A stretch of 64,000 bases of DNA from Deltaproteobacteria bacterium (GTDB lineage Bacteria; Desulfobacterota; Desulfomonilia; UBA1062). The first letter of the stretch is position 1. Every line of letters begins with the position of its first letter. Location of the stretch: positions 1 to 64,000 of the forward strand of contig JAKPQL010000090.1 in NCBI GenBank assembly GCA_029547045.1, given 5' to 3'. Positions 41,476 to 49,887 of this stretch are shown here, one piece after another. The notes beneath the pieces are model-generated. The model did no database searches. It was given only the letters and a program-made list of their open reading frames with translations, and was not told the DNA's origin. Position numbers and translations under genes: made by a program.

Positions 41476-42983
41476 GGCCTGCCCCCCATACTCAGGATGC
41501 CCAAATAGATGCTCTCGATGAGCTGCTCCTCGCGGAGCTGGTCACCCCACAGCGCCGGCCTGATGCCCTTGAACCTCCTCTGGAGGAATTCCTTGAGGAT
41601 GGAGACGGACACCTCGGGGCTCACCCTGCCGAGTTCCTGCATGATCCCCAGCGCCCGGTAGGTGCAGAACCCCCCCTGGCAGGGGCCCATGCCGAGCCGG
41701 GTCCGATGCTGTATGTCGCCCACGTACTGGGTGCCCATGGTGTTGATGGCGTGCTCCACGGTGCTCCGGCCTACCAGCTCGCACTCGCACACGATGCTGT
41801 CCAGGGAGGCCAGGCGTTTCGTAAGGGGGTACCCGCTCAGCTCGTCCTGCCCCTCCAGGGGGAGCTCCGCGGTCCTGCACGAGGTCTTCAGGCCGAAGCG
41901 GCCCATGACCACATCCACCATCTTCTCCGCCATGAGACGGTATGTGGTGAGCTTGCCGCCCAGGATGCTGTACATGCCGTTCTCGTGGTCAATGATCTGG
42001 AATCCCCGGGAGATGGACCTGCCGTCTCCGCCCCGGGTGGACGCCTTCAGGAGCGGGCGTACGCCGGTATAGGCGCGGATGAGGCGGGTGGAGCCGAAGG
42101 CGGGAACCATCTGCTCGGCCTGGGTGGTCACGATGTCCACCTCGGCGGGATCGATCTCCAGGATATCAGGGTCGTTCACCGGGATGGATGTGGTCCCGGC
42201 AAGGCACACGGCCTCGTTGGGCACGATGATGTCCCCGTCAGACGGCGGCCTCAGGCGGTTGATGACCATGCTGGTGAGGCGATGGTTCGTGATGACGAGG
42301 CTGCCCTTGGACAGGGACATGGGCACCACTGCCCCCCCCATGCGGGCGACACGGTCGCCCCAGGCGCCCGTGGCGTTGATGATGATGCGTGCCCGGATCT
42401 CCTTGACCTGCGAGGTGAGCCGTTCCCTGGCCTTCACCCCGACGCAGACCCCCTTTTCCTTCACGACCTCGATGACCTCGTGGTGGGTGAGGATGCTGCC
42501 CCCCCGGTGGCGGGAGGTGTAGGTGTTGAGCATGCACAGCCGGAAGGGGTCGATGGAGCAGTCCGGCACGGTGATTGCCTCTTCCAGGGACGGGTTCAGC
42601 CCGGGCACCAGGTCCAGGGCCTTGGAGGGGGAAAGCACCGCGGTGGCGATGCCCGCATCGTCACAGCTCTTCAGGAATTCGTCCCGGTAGCGCTTGGAGT
42701 CGCCGGGAAGCCTCACGAACAGTCCACCCGTGGTCTCCACGCACTTCCGGGCGATCCGGCGCAGGATCTGGTTCTCGGTGATGCATTCCCTGGCCGCCTC
42801 GGGGTCCTTCACCGCGTAGCGCCCGCCGCTGTGGAGCAGACCGTGGCACGCGCCGGTGGCCCCCGAGGCGAAGTCGCCCCGTTCCACTAGGCAGTGGGCT
42901 ACACCCCGCAGCGCCAAGTCCCGGGCGATCCCGCAGCCGGTTGCCCCACCTCCGATGATGATTACATCAGTCTTGATCGACAA
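41472..42983 (-). CDS. glpA: GlpA-like catalytic subunit of anaerobic glycerol-3-phosphate dehydrogenase
   Basis: A 503-residue FAD-dependent dehydrogenase oxidising sn-glycerol 3-phosphate to dihydroxyacetone phosphate. The N-terminus is DVIIIGGGATGCGIARDLAL, with GDFASGATGACHGLLHSGGR. Substrate-side residues lie in FIVPNEAVCLAGTTSIPV-like and YTGVRPLLKASTRGGDGRS segments. The C-terminal BFD-like [2Fe-2S] domain shows CECELVGRSTVEHAI and GMGPCQGGFCTYR. The start is TTG at 42983, with GAGGACGGAGC ahead of it. It heads the glpA-glpB-glpC-small protein operon. No glpK or glpF is seen nearby. Confidence 0.93.
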   Translation of the reverse strand: MSIKTDVIIIGGGATGCGIARDLALRGVAHCLVERGDFASGATGACHGLLHSGGRYAVKDPEAARECITENQILRRIARKCVETTGGLFVRLPGDSKRYRDEFLKSCDDAGIATAVLSPSKALDLVPGLNPSLEEAITVPDCSIDPFRLCMLNTYTSRHRGGSILTHHEVIEVVKEKGVCVGVKARERLTSQVKEIRARIIINATGAWGDRVARMGGAVVPMSLSKGSLVITNHRLTSMVINRLRPPSDGDIIVPNEAVCLAGTTSIPVNDPDILEIDPAEVDIVTTQAEQMVPAFGSTRLIRAYTGVRPLLKASTRGGDGRSISRGFQIIDHENGMYSILGGKLTTYRLMAEKMVDVVMGRFGLKTSCRTAELPLEGQDELSGYPLTKRLASLDSIVCECELVGRSTVEHAINTMGTQYVGDIQHRTRLGMGPCQGGFCTYRALGIMQELGRVSPEVSVSILKEFLQRRFKGIRPALWGDQLREEQLIESIYLGILSMGGRP

Positions 42984-43084
42984 GCTCCGTCCTCTGGTGT
43001 GGATACCTCGTGAGTACCATATACAGGTGTCCCAGGCAGGTCAAGAGACCAACCGTTCCGGGGCGCCCCGTCACCCGGCGGTTA

Positions 43085-44254
43085 TCACCGGCCAGCGTTC
43101 GCCGAGGGTTTCGGGGCGGTAAGGCCTGCGAGCCGAGCAAGGGCGGCCGGGTCTTTCCCTGGTGCAGCAGCGAGCGTGATTGTCCCGGCGCCTTTGGCGT
43201 ATTCGACATGCGTGCCGAAGGGCATGGACATCCTCCTGAGGAGATCCACAATCTCCCGGGCCTGCCGTCCCCTGGCGATGCACGTCTGGAATCCGGTCTC
43301 GCGGTTGTTCACGTTGAGGGGGTAGAGGTTGACCCGCACAGGGTTCTTCCCCTGGAACACGATTTCAGCCGCCACGGCGTGCGTGGCCGATTCGCTCAGG
43401 GATCCGAAAGCGAAGTTGCCCAGGCTGTAGAAGACCGGTTTCCCCTGGTATATCTCGATAGGCTGGGGGACGTGGGGGTGATGGCCGATCACCACGTCCG
43501 CCCCGCACCGGACGGCATGCCGGGCAAAGCCCGTCTGGTACTGCTTGGGTTCGGCCATGAGCTCCACGCCCCAGTGAAAGCTCACGATGAGGATGTCCAC
43601 ATCGCCCCGGACACCCCTGATGTCCAGTTCCATCCGGGCGATGTCCGGGTGGGCAGTACCCGGCCTTTCTGGCGTGGCCCAGGAAGACTCGGGGAAGGTC
43701 ATGGAATACGCCAGGAGACCGTAGCGGACGCCTTTATGCGTGAATATGCCCGGCCTGGCCGCCGAGGCGAGGTCGAGACCCGCTCCGGCGCACACAAGCC
43801 GGTTCTTCCCGCAGAACCGCAGGGTGTCCGCGAGCCCCTGGACGCCGTAGTCCATGATGTGGTTGTTCGCCAGGGACACCAGGTCGAAGCCGGCCTCCCT
43901 GATGGCCCTCAGCGAACCTGTCGACCCCTTGAAGGTGTACCGTTTGTCTCGGGCGTGGTCATGGAACCCGGTGATGGGGTGCTCCAGGTTGCAGAAGGCG
44001 GCATCGGAGCGTGCGATGAGATCGGCAAGGGCTCTGTCCTGGAAGGCATGGCCGTAGCCGTTGGCCTTGTACACCTTTTCAGCGCTTCCGGAGAGCATGA
44101 TGTCCCCCACAGCGAGGAGGCTGTGGGTGCCGGCGGCCCTCTGCGGGACACCCGGGCCGGGTTCCGCGGCCATGAGCGTAGGCCCGCACCCGGTGACGAA
44201 GAGGATGACCATGCAGATCTTTCGGATGCGTGTCGATGGTTCAAGACGCACCAT
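43085..44254 (-). CDS. CapA-family protein (poly-gamma-glutamate biosynthesis-like metallophosphatase fold)
   Basis: A 389-residue exported protein with a hydrophobic N-terminus (RKICMVILFVTGCGPTLMA, possible lipobox VTGC). The CapA/PGA_cap domain shows LAVGDIMLSGSAEKVYK, CNLEHPITG, LVSLANNHIMDYGVQGL, IVSFHWGVELM and GADVVIGHHPHVPQPIE. These carry the Asp, Asn and His metal ligands of the metallophosphoesterase fold. CapA relatives act in capsule or poly-glutamate formation, and the reaction is uncertain. No SD is evident at 44254, and a start at 44212 is possible. The M23 peptidase gene is 32 bases upstream on the same strand. Confidence 0.82.
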   Translation of the reverse strand: MVRLEPSTRIRKICMVILFVTGCGPTLMAAEPGPGVPQRAAGTHSLLAVGDIMLSGSAEKVYKANGYGHAFQDRALADLIARSDAAFCNLEHPITGFHDHARDKRYTFKGSTGSLRAIREAGFDLVSLANNHIMDYGVQGLADTLRFCGKNRLVCAGAGLDLASAARPGIFTHKGVRYGLLAYSMTFPESSWATPERPGTAHPDIARMELDIRGVRGDVDILIVSFHWGVELMAEPKQYQTGFARHAVRCGADVVIGHHPHVPQPIEIYQGKPVFYSLGNFAFGSLSESATHAVAAEIVFQGKNPVRVNLYPLNVNNRETGFQTCIARGRQAREIVDLLRRMSMPFGTHVEYAKGAGTITLAAAPGKDPAALARLAGLTAPKPSANAGR

Positions 44255-44286
44255 GTTCTGGTGCGTAAACGATATCCGGCGTCCCG

Positions 44287-45609
44287 TCAACCCCCGGGAC
44301 CTGCTCCTGCCACGTTCTTCCGCACGTAGGCGGAGAGTTTTGCCGGGTTGACGAACCCCCCCCGGTAGGTGACCCTGAAGTCCAGGTGGGGCCCTGTGGC
44401 GAGACCCGACATGCCCACACGGCCGATGACCTCGCCCTGCTTCACCCGCTTGCCCGGCCGGACGCCCCTGGCGAACAGGGACAGGTGGCCGTAGTGGGTG
44501 GTGATGCCCCCTGCGTGCTTGATGCGGATGGTCTTGCCGAAGCCCCCGTCCCACCCCACATAGACCACCGTGCCTGGCCCCACGGAGCGCACGGGTGTGC
44601 CCATGGGCGCGGCATAGTCGATGCCGTAGTGGGGCTGTTCGATGTTGGTGACGGGGTGGATCCGGGCGCTGGTGTACCCCGAGGAGATGTATCGGTAGGC
44701 CAGGGGCGCATTGAGGAAGGGGCGGTATCGGTTGTCTTTCCTGCTCTTGCCTTGTGCGATTCGTTTCTTGCCCCTGGAGGAGCCTTTTTTCGCACTGGAG
44801 ATTGATTTCTTCTTGAGCGGTTTCGGGAAATTTCCTGTGATGCGGGTGTCGTCCCATGGCGCGTCGATGGGGGAGATGAGGTAGCCATCGGCCAGGTAAT
44901 CATACGGGGTCAGGCCGGTGTGGGCCACATCCCATGGCAGGCCCGGGGCATAGGACGCCATGAGCTTCATGGGGCTCGGGTCCATGGACGCCGGTGACGT
45001 CGCACGGTCTGTCAGGGCTTCCTGTGGGGCCGGCGGGCCTTCGGGCTTCCGACGGATGGAAGCCTTCGGGCGAAGTGAGCGCTCTGCCGGTTTCTGAGAT
45101 CTGGCGATCACGGCCGGCGCCCGGGTCTTCACATTCCGGGAGGTGAGCGCCGAGGGGGCCTTGACCTGTGCGCACGCAACGACCCTGCCGTTGTACAGGA
45201 CCTTGCGCGTGCGTGCATTTACCTTGTAGTCCACCTCCTGGAGCCCCCTGCCGTCCGGGGTGAAATACAGCTCCAGCCTTCCGCCCGGGCGGATCTTGGA
45301 GAGCCGGTAGACCCGGTCGGCCTTTTTGGCGATGTACAGCGCATTCTTCCGGGAAATGCCCGATTTTTCCAGGATTCCTGAGAGGGTATCCCCCGGCCTG
45401 ACGGTGTGCACCCTCAGGATCGGCCGGGAAGTCTCCTCAGGTTCTTCCGGGATGGAAATCCGTTCCTTGACCAGGAGGGGGCCCGCCGTATGGGTGCTCG
45501 ACCCGATACTGCACATGCCGCTGGACGGCAGGATGAGGAACGCCAGGAGAACTGCCGTGGAGAATTGGATAAGGAACCGCACAGAGTACGGAGTATTGCC
45601 TCTGGACAT
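44287..45609 (-). CDS. M23 peptidase with LysM-like domain (cell-wall endopeptidase)
   Basis: A 440-residue periplasmic protein with an N-terminal signal or anchor segment (VRFLIQFSTAVLLAFLILPS). A LysM/OapA-like peptidoglycan-binding domain (LRVHTVRPGDTLSGILEKSG, about 65-115) and a long basic linker rich in Lys and Ser follow. The C-terminal LytM domain has zinc motifs EQPHYGIDYAAPMG and TTHYGHLSLFA with TGPHLDFRV. It resembles MepM/Csd3-type endopeptidases that cut peptide cross-links. All zinc ligands are present, so it is likely active. GGGGAGG precedes the ATG. Confidence 0.92.
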   Translation of the reverse strand: MSRGNTPYSVRFLIQFSTAVLLAFLILPSSGMCSIGSSTHTAGPLLVKERISIPEEPEETSRPILRVHTVRPGDTLSGILEKSGISRKNALYIAKKADRVYRLSKIRPGGRLELYFTPDGRGLQEVDYKVNARTRKVLYNGRVVACAQVKAPSALTSRNVKTRAPAVIARSQKPAERSLRPKASIRRKPEGPPAPQEALTDRATSPASMDPSPMKLMASYAPGLPWDVAHTGLTPYDYLADGYLISPIDAPWDDTRITGNFPKPLKKKSISSAKKGSSRGKKRIAQGKSRKDNRYRPFLNAPLAYRYISSGYTSARIHPVTNIEQPHYGIDYAAPMGTPVRSVGPGTVVYVGWDGGFGKTIRIKHAGGITTHYGHLSLFARGVRPGKRVKQGEVIGRVGMSGLATGPHLDFRVTYRGGFVNPAKLSAYVRKNVAGAGPGG

Positions 45610-45675
45610 GGGATGGAACCTCCCCGCAGAATGCCCTGATAAGCGTCACATCAGGAAGTGATTGCATTGGCACGC

Positions 45676-45704
45676 CCTATACTATGCCTGGGGAAAAAAC
45701 GCAA
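45676..45704 (-). promoter_or_regulatory. Possible sigma-70 promoter for the M23 peptidase gene
   Basis: On the minus strand TTGCGT, 17 bases, then TATAGG fits a vegetative promoter with good spacing and moderate box matches. It lies about 70 bases upstream of the M23 start, in a gene-free gap (45610-45775). Confidence 0.4.
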
Positions 45705-45775
45705 GTTCAGAAAATTGTCAGTGATGTCAGCTCAGTGAGAGCATCGATGCAGCGGGCCCGCAGGTGGTTCCGCAG

Positions 45776-46051
45776 TCAGTACAGGTCGCTTCCGGACGGG
45801 GGGATATCGCCGGCAGGCTTCGAGTAGTCTCCTTTGCGCTTGTCGCGGTCCCTCTTGCGTTCCTGGCAGAGGAAGAGCAGGGCCTCGGAGATGGTCTTCA
45901 CATGGGCGAACAGGCTCTCGGGCCCGGAATACTTGTCGTGGCGGGCGATGTTCTGCTCAAGGTCATGGATCACCCTTGCCAGGGTCTCTTCGTGCATGCT
46001 GTGTTTCTTCTGGACAAGGACCTTTTTTGCCTGGGCTTCGAATTCATCCAT
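45776..46051 (-). CDS. Small cytosolic hypothetical protein
   Basis: A 91-residue protein, MDEFEAQAKKVLVQKKHSMH onward, mostly helical and charged, ending in a basic then Pro/Ser tail (KRDRDKRKGDYSKPAG). No signal peptide, membrane segment or known motif is seen. The track ORF starts at 46276, but the ATG at 46051 has AAGGAGGGCGCC before it. Neighbours give no clue. Confidence 0.6.
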   Translation of the reverse strand: MDEFEAQAKKVLVQKKHSMHEETLARVIHDLEQNIARHDKYSGPESLFAHVKTISEALLFLCQERKRDRDKRKGDYSKPAGDIPPSGSDLY

Positions 46052-46190
46052 GGCGCCCTCCTTATGCTTTTCCTGAGATGTGTTCATGTACAGGCTGTTA
46101 GGGTAGCCAAACCGCGGCTTGAGGTCAATGGGTTTCACGGGCGTGCCGGCCGATGCCTGCCAGAAGAACGTTCCGGGCAACGATCGTGGG

Positions 46191-46523
46191 CTACTTCTTC
46201 GATGATGCCTCTTTCTGCGGGTTCTTCTCCTTCTGAGCTGGAGGCTCCTTGCGGGGCTTTTCGTCCTTCTCGTCAACCGACCACGTGTACTCCGATACCT
46301 CCACGGTCTTCTTCCGCTCCACGCGCCGGAGGGGGACCGGCTTGAGGGTTATCTCGTAGATCCTGCCCTCCCCTGTGTAATTATCCAGGGCATCCTTGAG
46401 GCTCTTGTACACCTCGATCTTCTGGCTGCCGAACATGGTGTCCTTGATGATGGCATAATCCCTGGCAGGCGCGGCAGTCCCGATGAGAAGGGCCCCCATA
46501 CAGAGAACAAGTATCTTTCTCAT
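46191..46523 (-). CDS. Small exported hypothetical protein with Lys/Glu-rich tail
   Basis: A 110-residue protein with a signal peptide (RKILVLCMGALLIGTAAPAR). A short globular part (IKDTMFGSQKIEVYKSLKDA, IYEITLKPVPLRRVERKKTV) comes next. The C-terminus is low-complexity and highly charged (EKPRKEPPAQKEKNPQKEAS). No family is recognised. The SD GGGGGAATGAG lies before the ATG. It follows the aldolase gene by about 100 bases on the same strand. Confidence 0.6.
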   Translation of the reverse strand: MRKILVLCMGALLIGTAAPARDYAIIKDTMFGSQKIEVYKSLKDALDNYTGEGRIYEITLKPVPLRRVERKKTVEVSEYTWSVDEKDEKPRKEPPAQKEKNPQKEASSKK

Positions 46524-46622
46524 TCCTCATTCCCCCTTGAACCGTCCTTTTTGTCCCGTATTTTCAGTGTGATGTCAATCGGAACATGGGGTTTCCCCGT
46601 GGGGGAGGGGGCGCCTCCGGTC

Positions 46623-47765
46623 TCACCAGGGGGGGCGCAGCGCATCCCGGCACTCATCGAAGCAGGTCCTCTCGATGAGTGCGAGCCGGTCCAGGGCGTC
46701 CCGGAAGGAAGTCTCCGAGCTGACGAAGGTGCCGTGGCCGTATACGAGGGCCGCATGGTGCGTCTGCATGGCTCCCGGTAAAGTGTGGACGAGCCCCCTG
46801 CTGCCCGCCCCCACCTCGCCCGCCACCACGGGGATGTCGCCCATGGAGCGGGTCTGGCCGAACTGCAGTGGCCCCGGAGCCATGGACATGATCACCGAGA
46901 ACCGCGGGTGGCCGTGGAGGATGGCCCGGTGGCCTGTCCGCTCGTAGATCTTCACGTGGGCGCTCAGTTCCGAGGACGAGGTGATCTCGCAGCAGGACGA
47001 CCCGTCCATGGTGGCGCGGTCGATATGACCGGGCAGTTCGTCCAGTGACGATCCGGTCTGGGATATGTAGAGGAGGTTCGCGTCCCTGAAGGAGATGTTG
47101 CCGAAGAAGGAGTCCACCAGGGAGGCCTGCAAAAGGGCCTTGCCCGCGGCATCCATGGCGGAGAGGATCTCTGCCTCGCCCACAGGGGTCCGGCCGGACA
47201 GGGTGTTGCGTAGGGCTGTGGGCTCAAGCTGCGAAAGGAGGTCGGCGCACTGCTCCATCCGGGCGGTGGTGGGTCTGGGTACCCCGCCGATGCCTGAAAG
47301 GCCGAGGAGCATATCGGTGAAGAATTTCACGAAGCAGGCAAAGCACACCGAGCTGAATGCAACGAAGGCCTGCTCCAGTGAGACCGACCCCGTGGTCACC
47401 AGGCCCACATCCCTGACGATGCAGGCCTTGCGCCTGCTCAGGGCACGGATGATTTCCCCGCGGCTGAACGATGCCACGACCGGGATGTCATGGATGAAGG
47501 TGAGGCTCTCGGTGTCTGTCGGCCGTATGAGATCGGCATGCTCCTGCGCCAGGGATGATATGACGGTCCAGAATCGCGGCTCGGGCCTGGCGAGGATGAG
47601 GCTGTTGATGTTCAGGCCCCTGAACAGGGCAGCGACCTCGGCAGGAACCCGGTCGCGGTTGGTGGCGATCTCGTCGTCCAGACCGTAGATCTGCGCATCG
47701 GCCTCATGGGCGATGAGCCCGTGGGCCATGAGCTTGCGGAGGTACTTCCTCACCTGGTCGTGCAT
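46623..47765 (-). CDS. Two-domain class II aldolase/adducin-family protein
   Basis: A 380-residue protein. The C-terminal domain (about 190-380) is a class II aldolase/adducin head with the zinc motif GHRAILHGHPRF (HxH), SSSELSAHVKIYE and a third His region LVYGHGTFV. Relatives such as FucA and RhaD split sugar phosphates into an aldehyde and dihydroxyacetone phosphate. The N-terminal part (about 60-175) resembles a degenerate second copy of the fold (FIHDIPVVASFSRGEIIRAL, ACIVRDVGLVTTGSVSLEQA). The gene overlaps the AOR gene by 16 bases, so the products probably work together. The substrate is unknown. Confidence 0.8.
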   Translation of the reverse strand: MHDQVRKYLRKLMAHGLIAHEADAQIYGLDDEIATNRDRVPAEVAALFRGLNINSLILARPEPRFWTVISSLAQEHADLIRPTDTESLTFIHDIPVVASFSRGEIIRALSRRKACIVRDVGLVTTGSVSLEQAFVAFSSVCFACFVKFFTDMLLGLSGIGGVPRPTTARMEQCADLLSQLEPTALRNTLSGRTPVGEAEILSAMDAAGKALLQASLVDSFFGNISFRDANLLYISQTGSSLDELPGHIDRATMDGSSCCEITSSSELSAHVKIYERTGHRAILHGHPRFSVIMSMAPGPLQFGQTRSMGDIPVVAGEVGAGSRGLVHTLPGAMQTHHAALVYGHGTFVSSETSFRDALDRLALIERTCFDECRDALRPPW

Positions 47766-49507
47766 GGGATCATGCCTTCCACGCGCTCTGCACGGAGCGT
47801 GCCGTCGGGATTGCAGCCGCGGATGCGGTAGTAACGGTCGAGGGCGTCCTCGTAGGCACCCCGGTCGATGGGGGGGGTCTCCACGTCGGGGCCGCCGGAG
47901 CCGGGCTCGGTGTAGAAGCGCTCCGGCAGGATGTCGTCGGCGCGGCGGAACCCGCGCAGGGTGTTGATGTGGCGCTCGAGGGTATAGACGACGTCCCCGA
48001 CGCGGAGCAGGTCCTGGGTGTCCATGTCCAGGCCGGTCACGGCGGCGAACCCCCTGGCATATTCCTCCAGGGAGGCGGCCAGAAAGGCGAACCTGCAGGC
48101 ACCGATGGAGTCAACCACCGCGTTCAGGTCCTCGGCGAGCTTGATGATGCGCGCCTTCCCGGAAAAGGAGAAGCGGTCCGTTGCCACGGGCCTGCGCAGG
48201 ATCTCGTGGGCTATGGGGTATGCCCGCAGGTGACAGCCGCCGCGGGTGGAGGTGCCGTAGGCGAGCGCCATGCCGTAGGCGCCCCGGGGGTCGTAGGCGG
48301 GCAGTTCCAGGGACTTGACGCTCATGGATGCCCCGGGCATGCCCAGCTCGCGGGCGAGGCGCGCAGAGCCAGCGCGGAGCAGCTCCGCCTCGCGACCATG
48401 CCCGGTGATGGAGCGGACCGCATCCACCAGGGACTCTCCGGTGAACCGCGTGCCCCTGATCTCGGCCAGGCAGGCAATGGTGGCACCGGCGGAGATGGTG
48501 TCCACCCCGGTCTCGTTGCATACCCTGTTGGCCTCGATGATGGAATCCAGGTCGTCGTTCTCGTTCAGGGCGCCGAAGTGGGACAGTGTCTCGTACTCGG
48601 GGATCTCGCGGGATGCCTTCTGCTTGCAGGCGATGGGGCAGCCATGGCAGGCATAGTGCACGGCCGGGTGGCGCCCCCGTATGGCAGGGCCGGAAAAGGC
48701 CCGGTACCCCTCGAAAAAGGTCCTCCTGAAATTTGCCGTGGGCATCATGCGCCGCGTTGCGATGAGGTCCACGAGCGACGAGGTGCCGTAGGCGGCTATG
48801 CCGGAACGGCCCCTGATGACCGGGGATGCGTCGAAGAGGCGGATGATGTCCGTGCGCGCCTCCTCCTCGATCCGGGCATTGCAGGCCTTATGGTGTGCGC
48901 TGCCGCTCCCCCTGACGGCCAGGGCCCGCAGGTTCTTGGACGCCATGACCAGGCCCAGTCCGCCCCTCCCCGAGGAGAAGGACGAGTCCACGGCGATGGA
49001 GGCATAGAGGCACCCCATGAACGCCGCACTCCCCGCAGCGGCCACCGACCCGCCGAAGGGCGCCAGGCGTTCGAATACGGCGCTCAGCGGCATTTCGTCC
49101 GGCAGATAGGCGTCTTCGAAACGCACCTCGGCGTCGCTGACGAGGACGCAGAGCCTCGAGGTCGCCCTGCCGGTGATGTGGATGACGTCGATTCCAGCCT
49201 TCCTCATCTGGACGGCCAGAGAGCCCCCCGCCGAAGAGCTGCACACCGTGCTGGTGAGCGGGGAGAAGGCCGTGAAGGTCATCCTGCCCGCCGATGGGAT
49301 GCGGCTCCCGGTGAGCGGTCCCACGGCCAGGACCAGCGGGGCTGCCGGGTCGAGGGGGTCGATGGTGGGGGAGGCGTTGAGGAACGCCACACCGATGCCC
49401 CTGCCGCCGAGGAAGGATCGGGACAAATCCTCACCGAGGGTGTACAGGCGGTGCGTCCTGGACCCCAGATCGATACGGAGGCACCTCAGGTTGAAGGGGT
49501 AAGGCAT
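47750..49507 (-). CDS. aor: Aldehyde:ferredoxin oxidoreductase (tungsten/molybdopterin)
   Basis: A 585-residue cytosolic enzyme oxidising aldehydes to acids with ferredoxin. The N-terminus has LRIDLGSRTHRLY and FLGGRGIGVAFL. The pterin-binding region is LTGSRIPSAGRMTFTAFSPL with SSSAGGSLAVQMRKAG. The [4Fe-4S] motif is YACHGCPIACKQ (C-x2-C-x3-C, about 284-291), and a later Cys sits in GACRFAFLA. It is slightly shorter than typical AORs (about 600-620). It shares a 16-base overlap with the class II aldolase gene, which may supply or use the aldehyde. Confidence 0.9.
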   Translation of the reverse strand: MPYPFNLRCLRIDLGSRTHRLYTLGEDLSRSFLGGRGIGVAFLNASPTIDPLDPAAPLVLAVGPLTGSRIPSAGRMTFTAFSPLTSTVCSSSAGGSLAVQMRKAGIDVIHITGRATSRLCVLVSDAEVRFEDAYLPDEMPLSAVFERLAPFGGSVAAAGSAAFMGCLYASIAVDSSFSSGRGGLGLVMASKNLRALAVRGSGSAHHKACNARIEEEARTDIIRLFDASPVIRGRSGIAAYGTSSLVDLIATRRMMPTANFRRTFFEGYRAFSGPAIRGRHPAVHYACHGCPIACKQKASREIPEYETLSHFGALNENDDLDSIIEANRVCNETGVDTISAGATIACLAEIRGTRFTGESLVDAVRSITGHGREAELLRAGSARLARELGMPGASMSVKSLELPAYDPRGAYGMALAYGTSTRGGCHLRAYPIAHEILRRPVATDRFSFSGKARIIKLAEDLNAVVDSIGACRFAFLAASLEEYARGFAAVTGLDMDTQDLLRVGDVVYTLERHINTLRGFRRADDILPERFYTEPGSGGPDVETPPIDRGAYEDALDRYYRIRGCNPDGTLRAERVEGMIPCTTR

Positions 49508-49621
49508 AGGGGAATACTGTAATGGATTCTCCGGGCGGGCACAATGCGCAAGTGAGGCTCTCTAGTTGCCTTGGGGCCTCCATGTGTGGTACAGCTTGTT
49601 CGGACCAAGGAGGACACTGAC

Positions 49622-49822
49622 ATGTTTGGCGGACTCGGCATGACGGAACTGATCATCATCCTGGTGATCGTACTGGTTATCTTCGGTGCGGGCAAGCTCC
49701 CCGAGGTGGGAAGCGCACTGGGTAAAGGGATCAAGAATTTCAAGTCTGCCGTCACCGAATCGGGGGACAAGGGCCCCAAGGGTGACATCGAGGACAAGAA
49801 CAAGGAGAACAAGCCGTCCTGA
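49622..49822 (+). CDS. tatA: TatA/E, twin-arginine translocase pore protein
   Basis: A 66-residue membrane protein: one transmembrane helix ([20 protein letters not shown]), the conserved [20 protein letters not shown] hinge and amphipathic helix, and a charged tail. TatA forms the variable pore for folded protein export. The ATG at 49622 follows CCAAGGAGGACAC. tatB and tatC are not adjacent, as in many anaerobes where tatA copies are scattered. Confidence 0.95.
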   Translation: MFGGLGMTELIIILVIVLVIFGAGKLPEVGSALGKGIKNFKSAVTESGDKGPKGDIEDKNKENKPS

Positions 49823-49887
49823 GATAACGGCGCCCGCTCTAACAGGTCGTCGTTCCGCCTTTTCCTCTCAAGCCCGCTCCTGAACCC

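Noticed and set aside
41706-42890. 394-residue plus-strand ORF
   Set aside because: It is antisense to glpA, which has unmistakable FAD and [2Fe-2S] motifs.
46520-46756. 78-residue minus-strand ORF between the small exported protein and the aldolase
   Set aside because: It overlaps the aldolase end in another frame, has Pro/Ser/Arg-rich shadow composition and lacks an SD.
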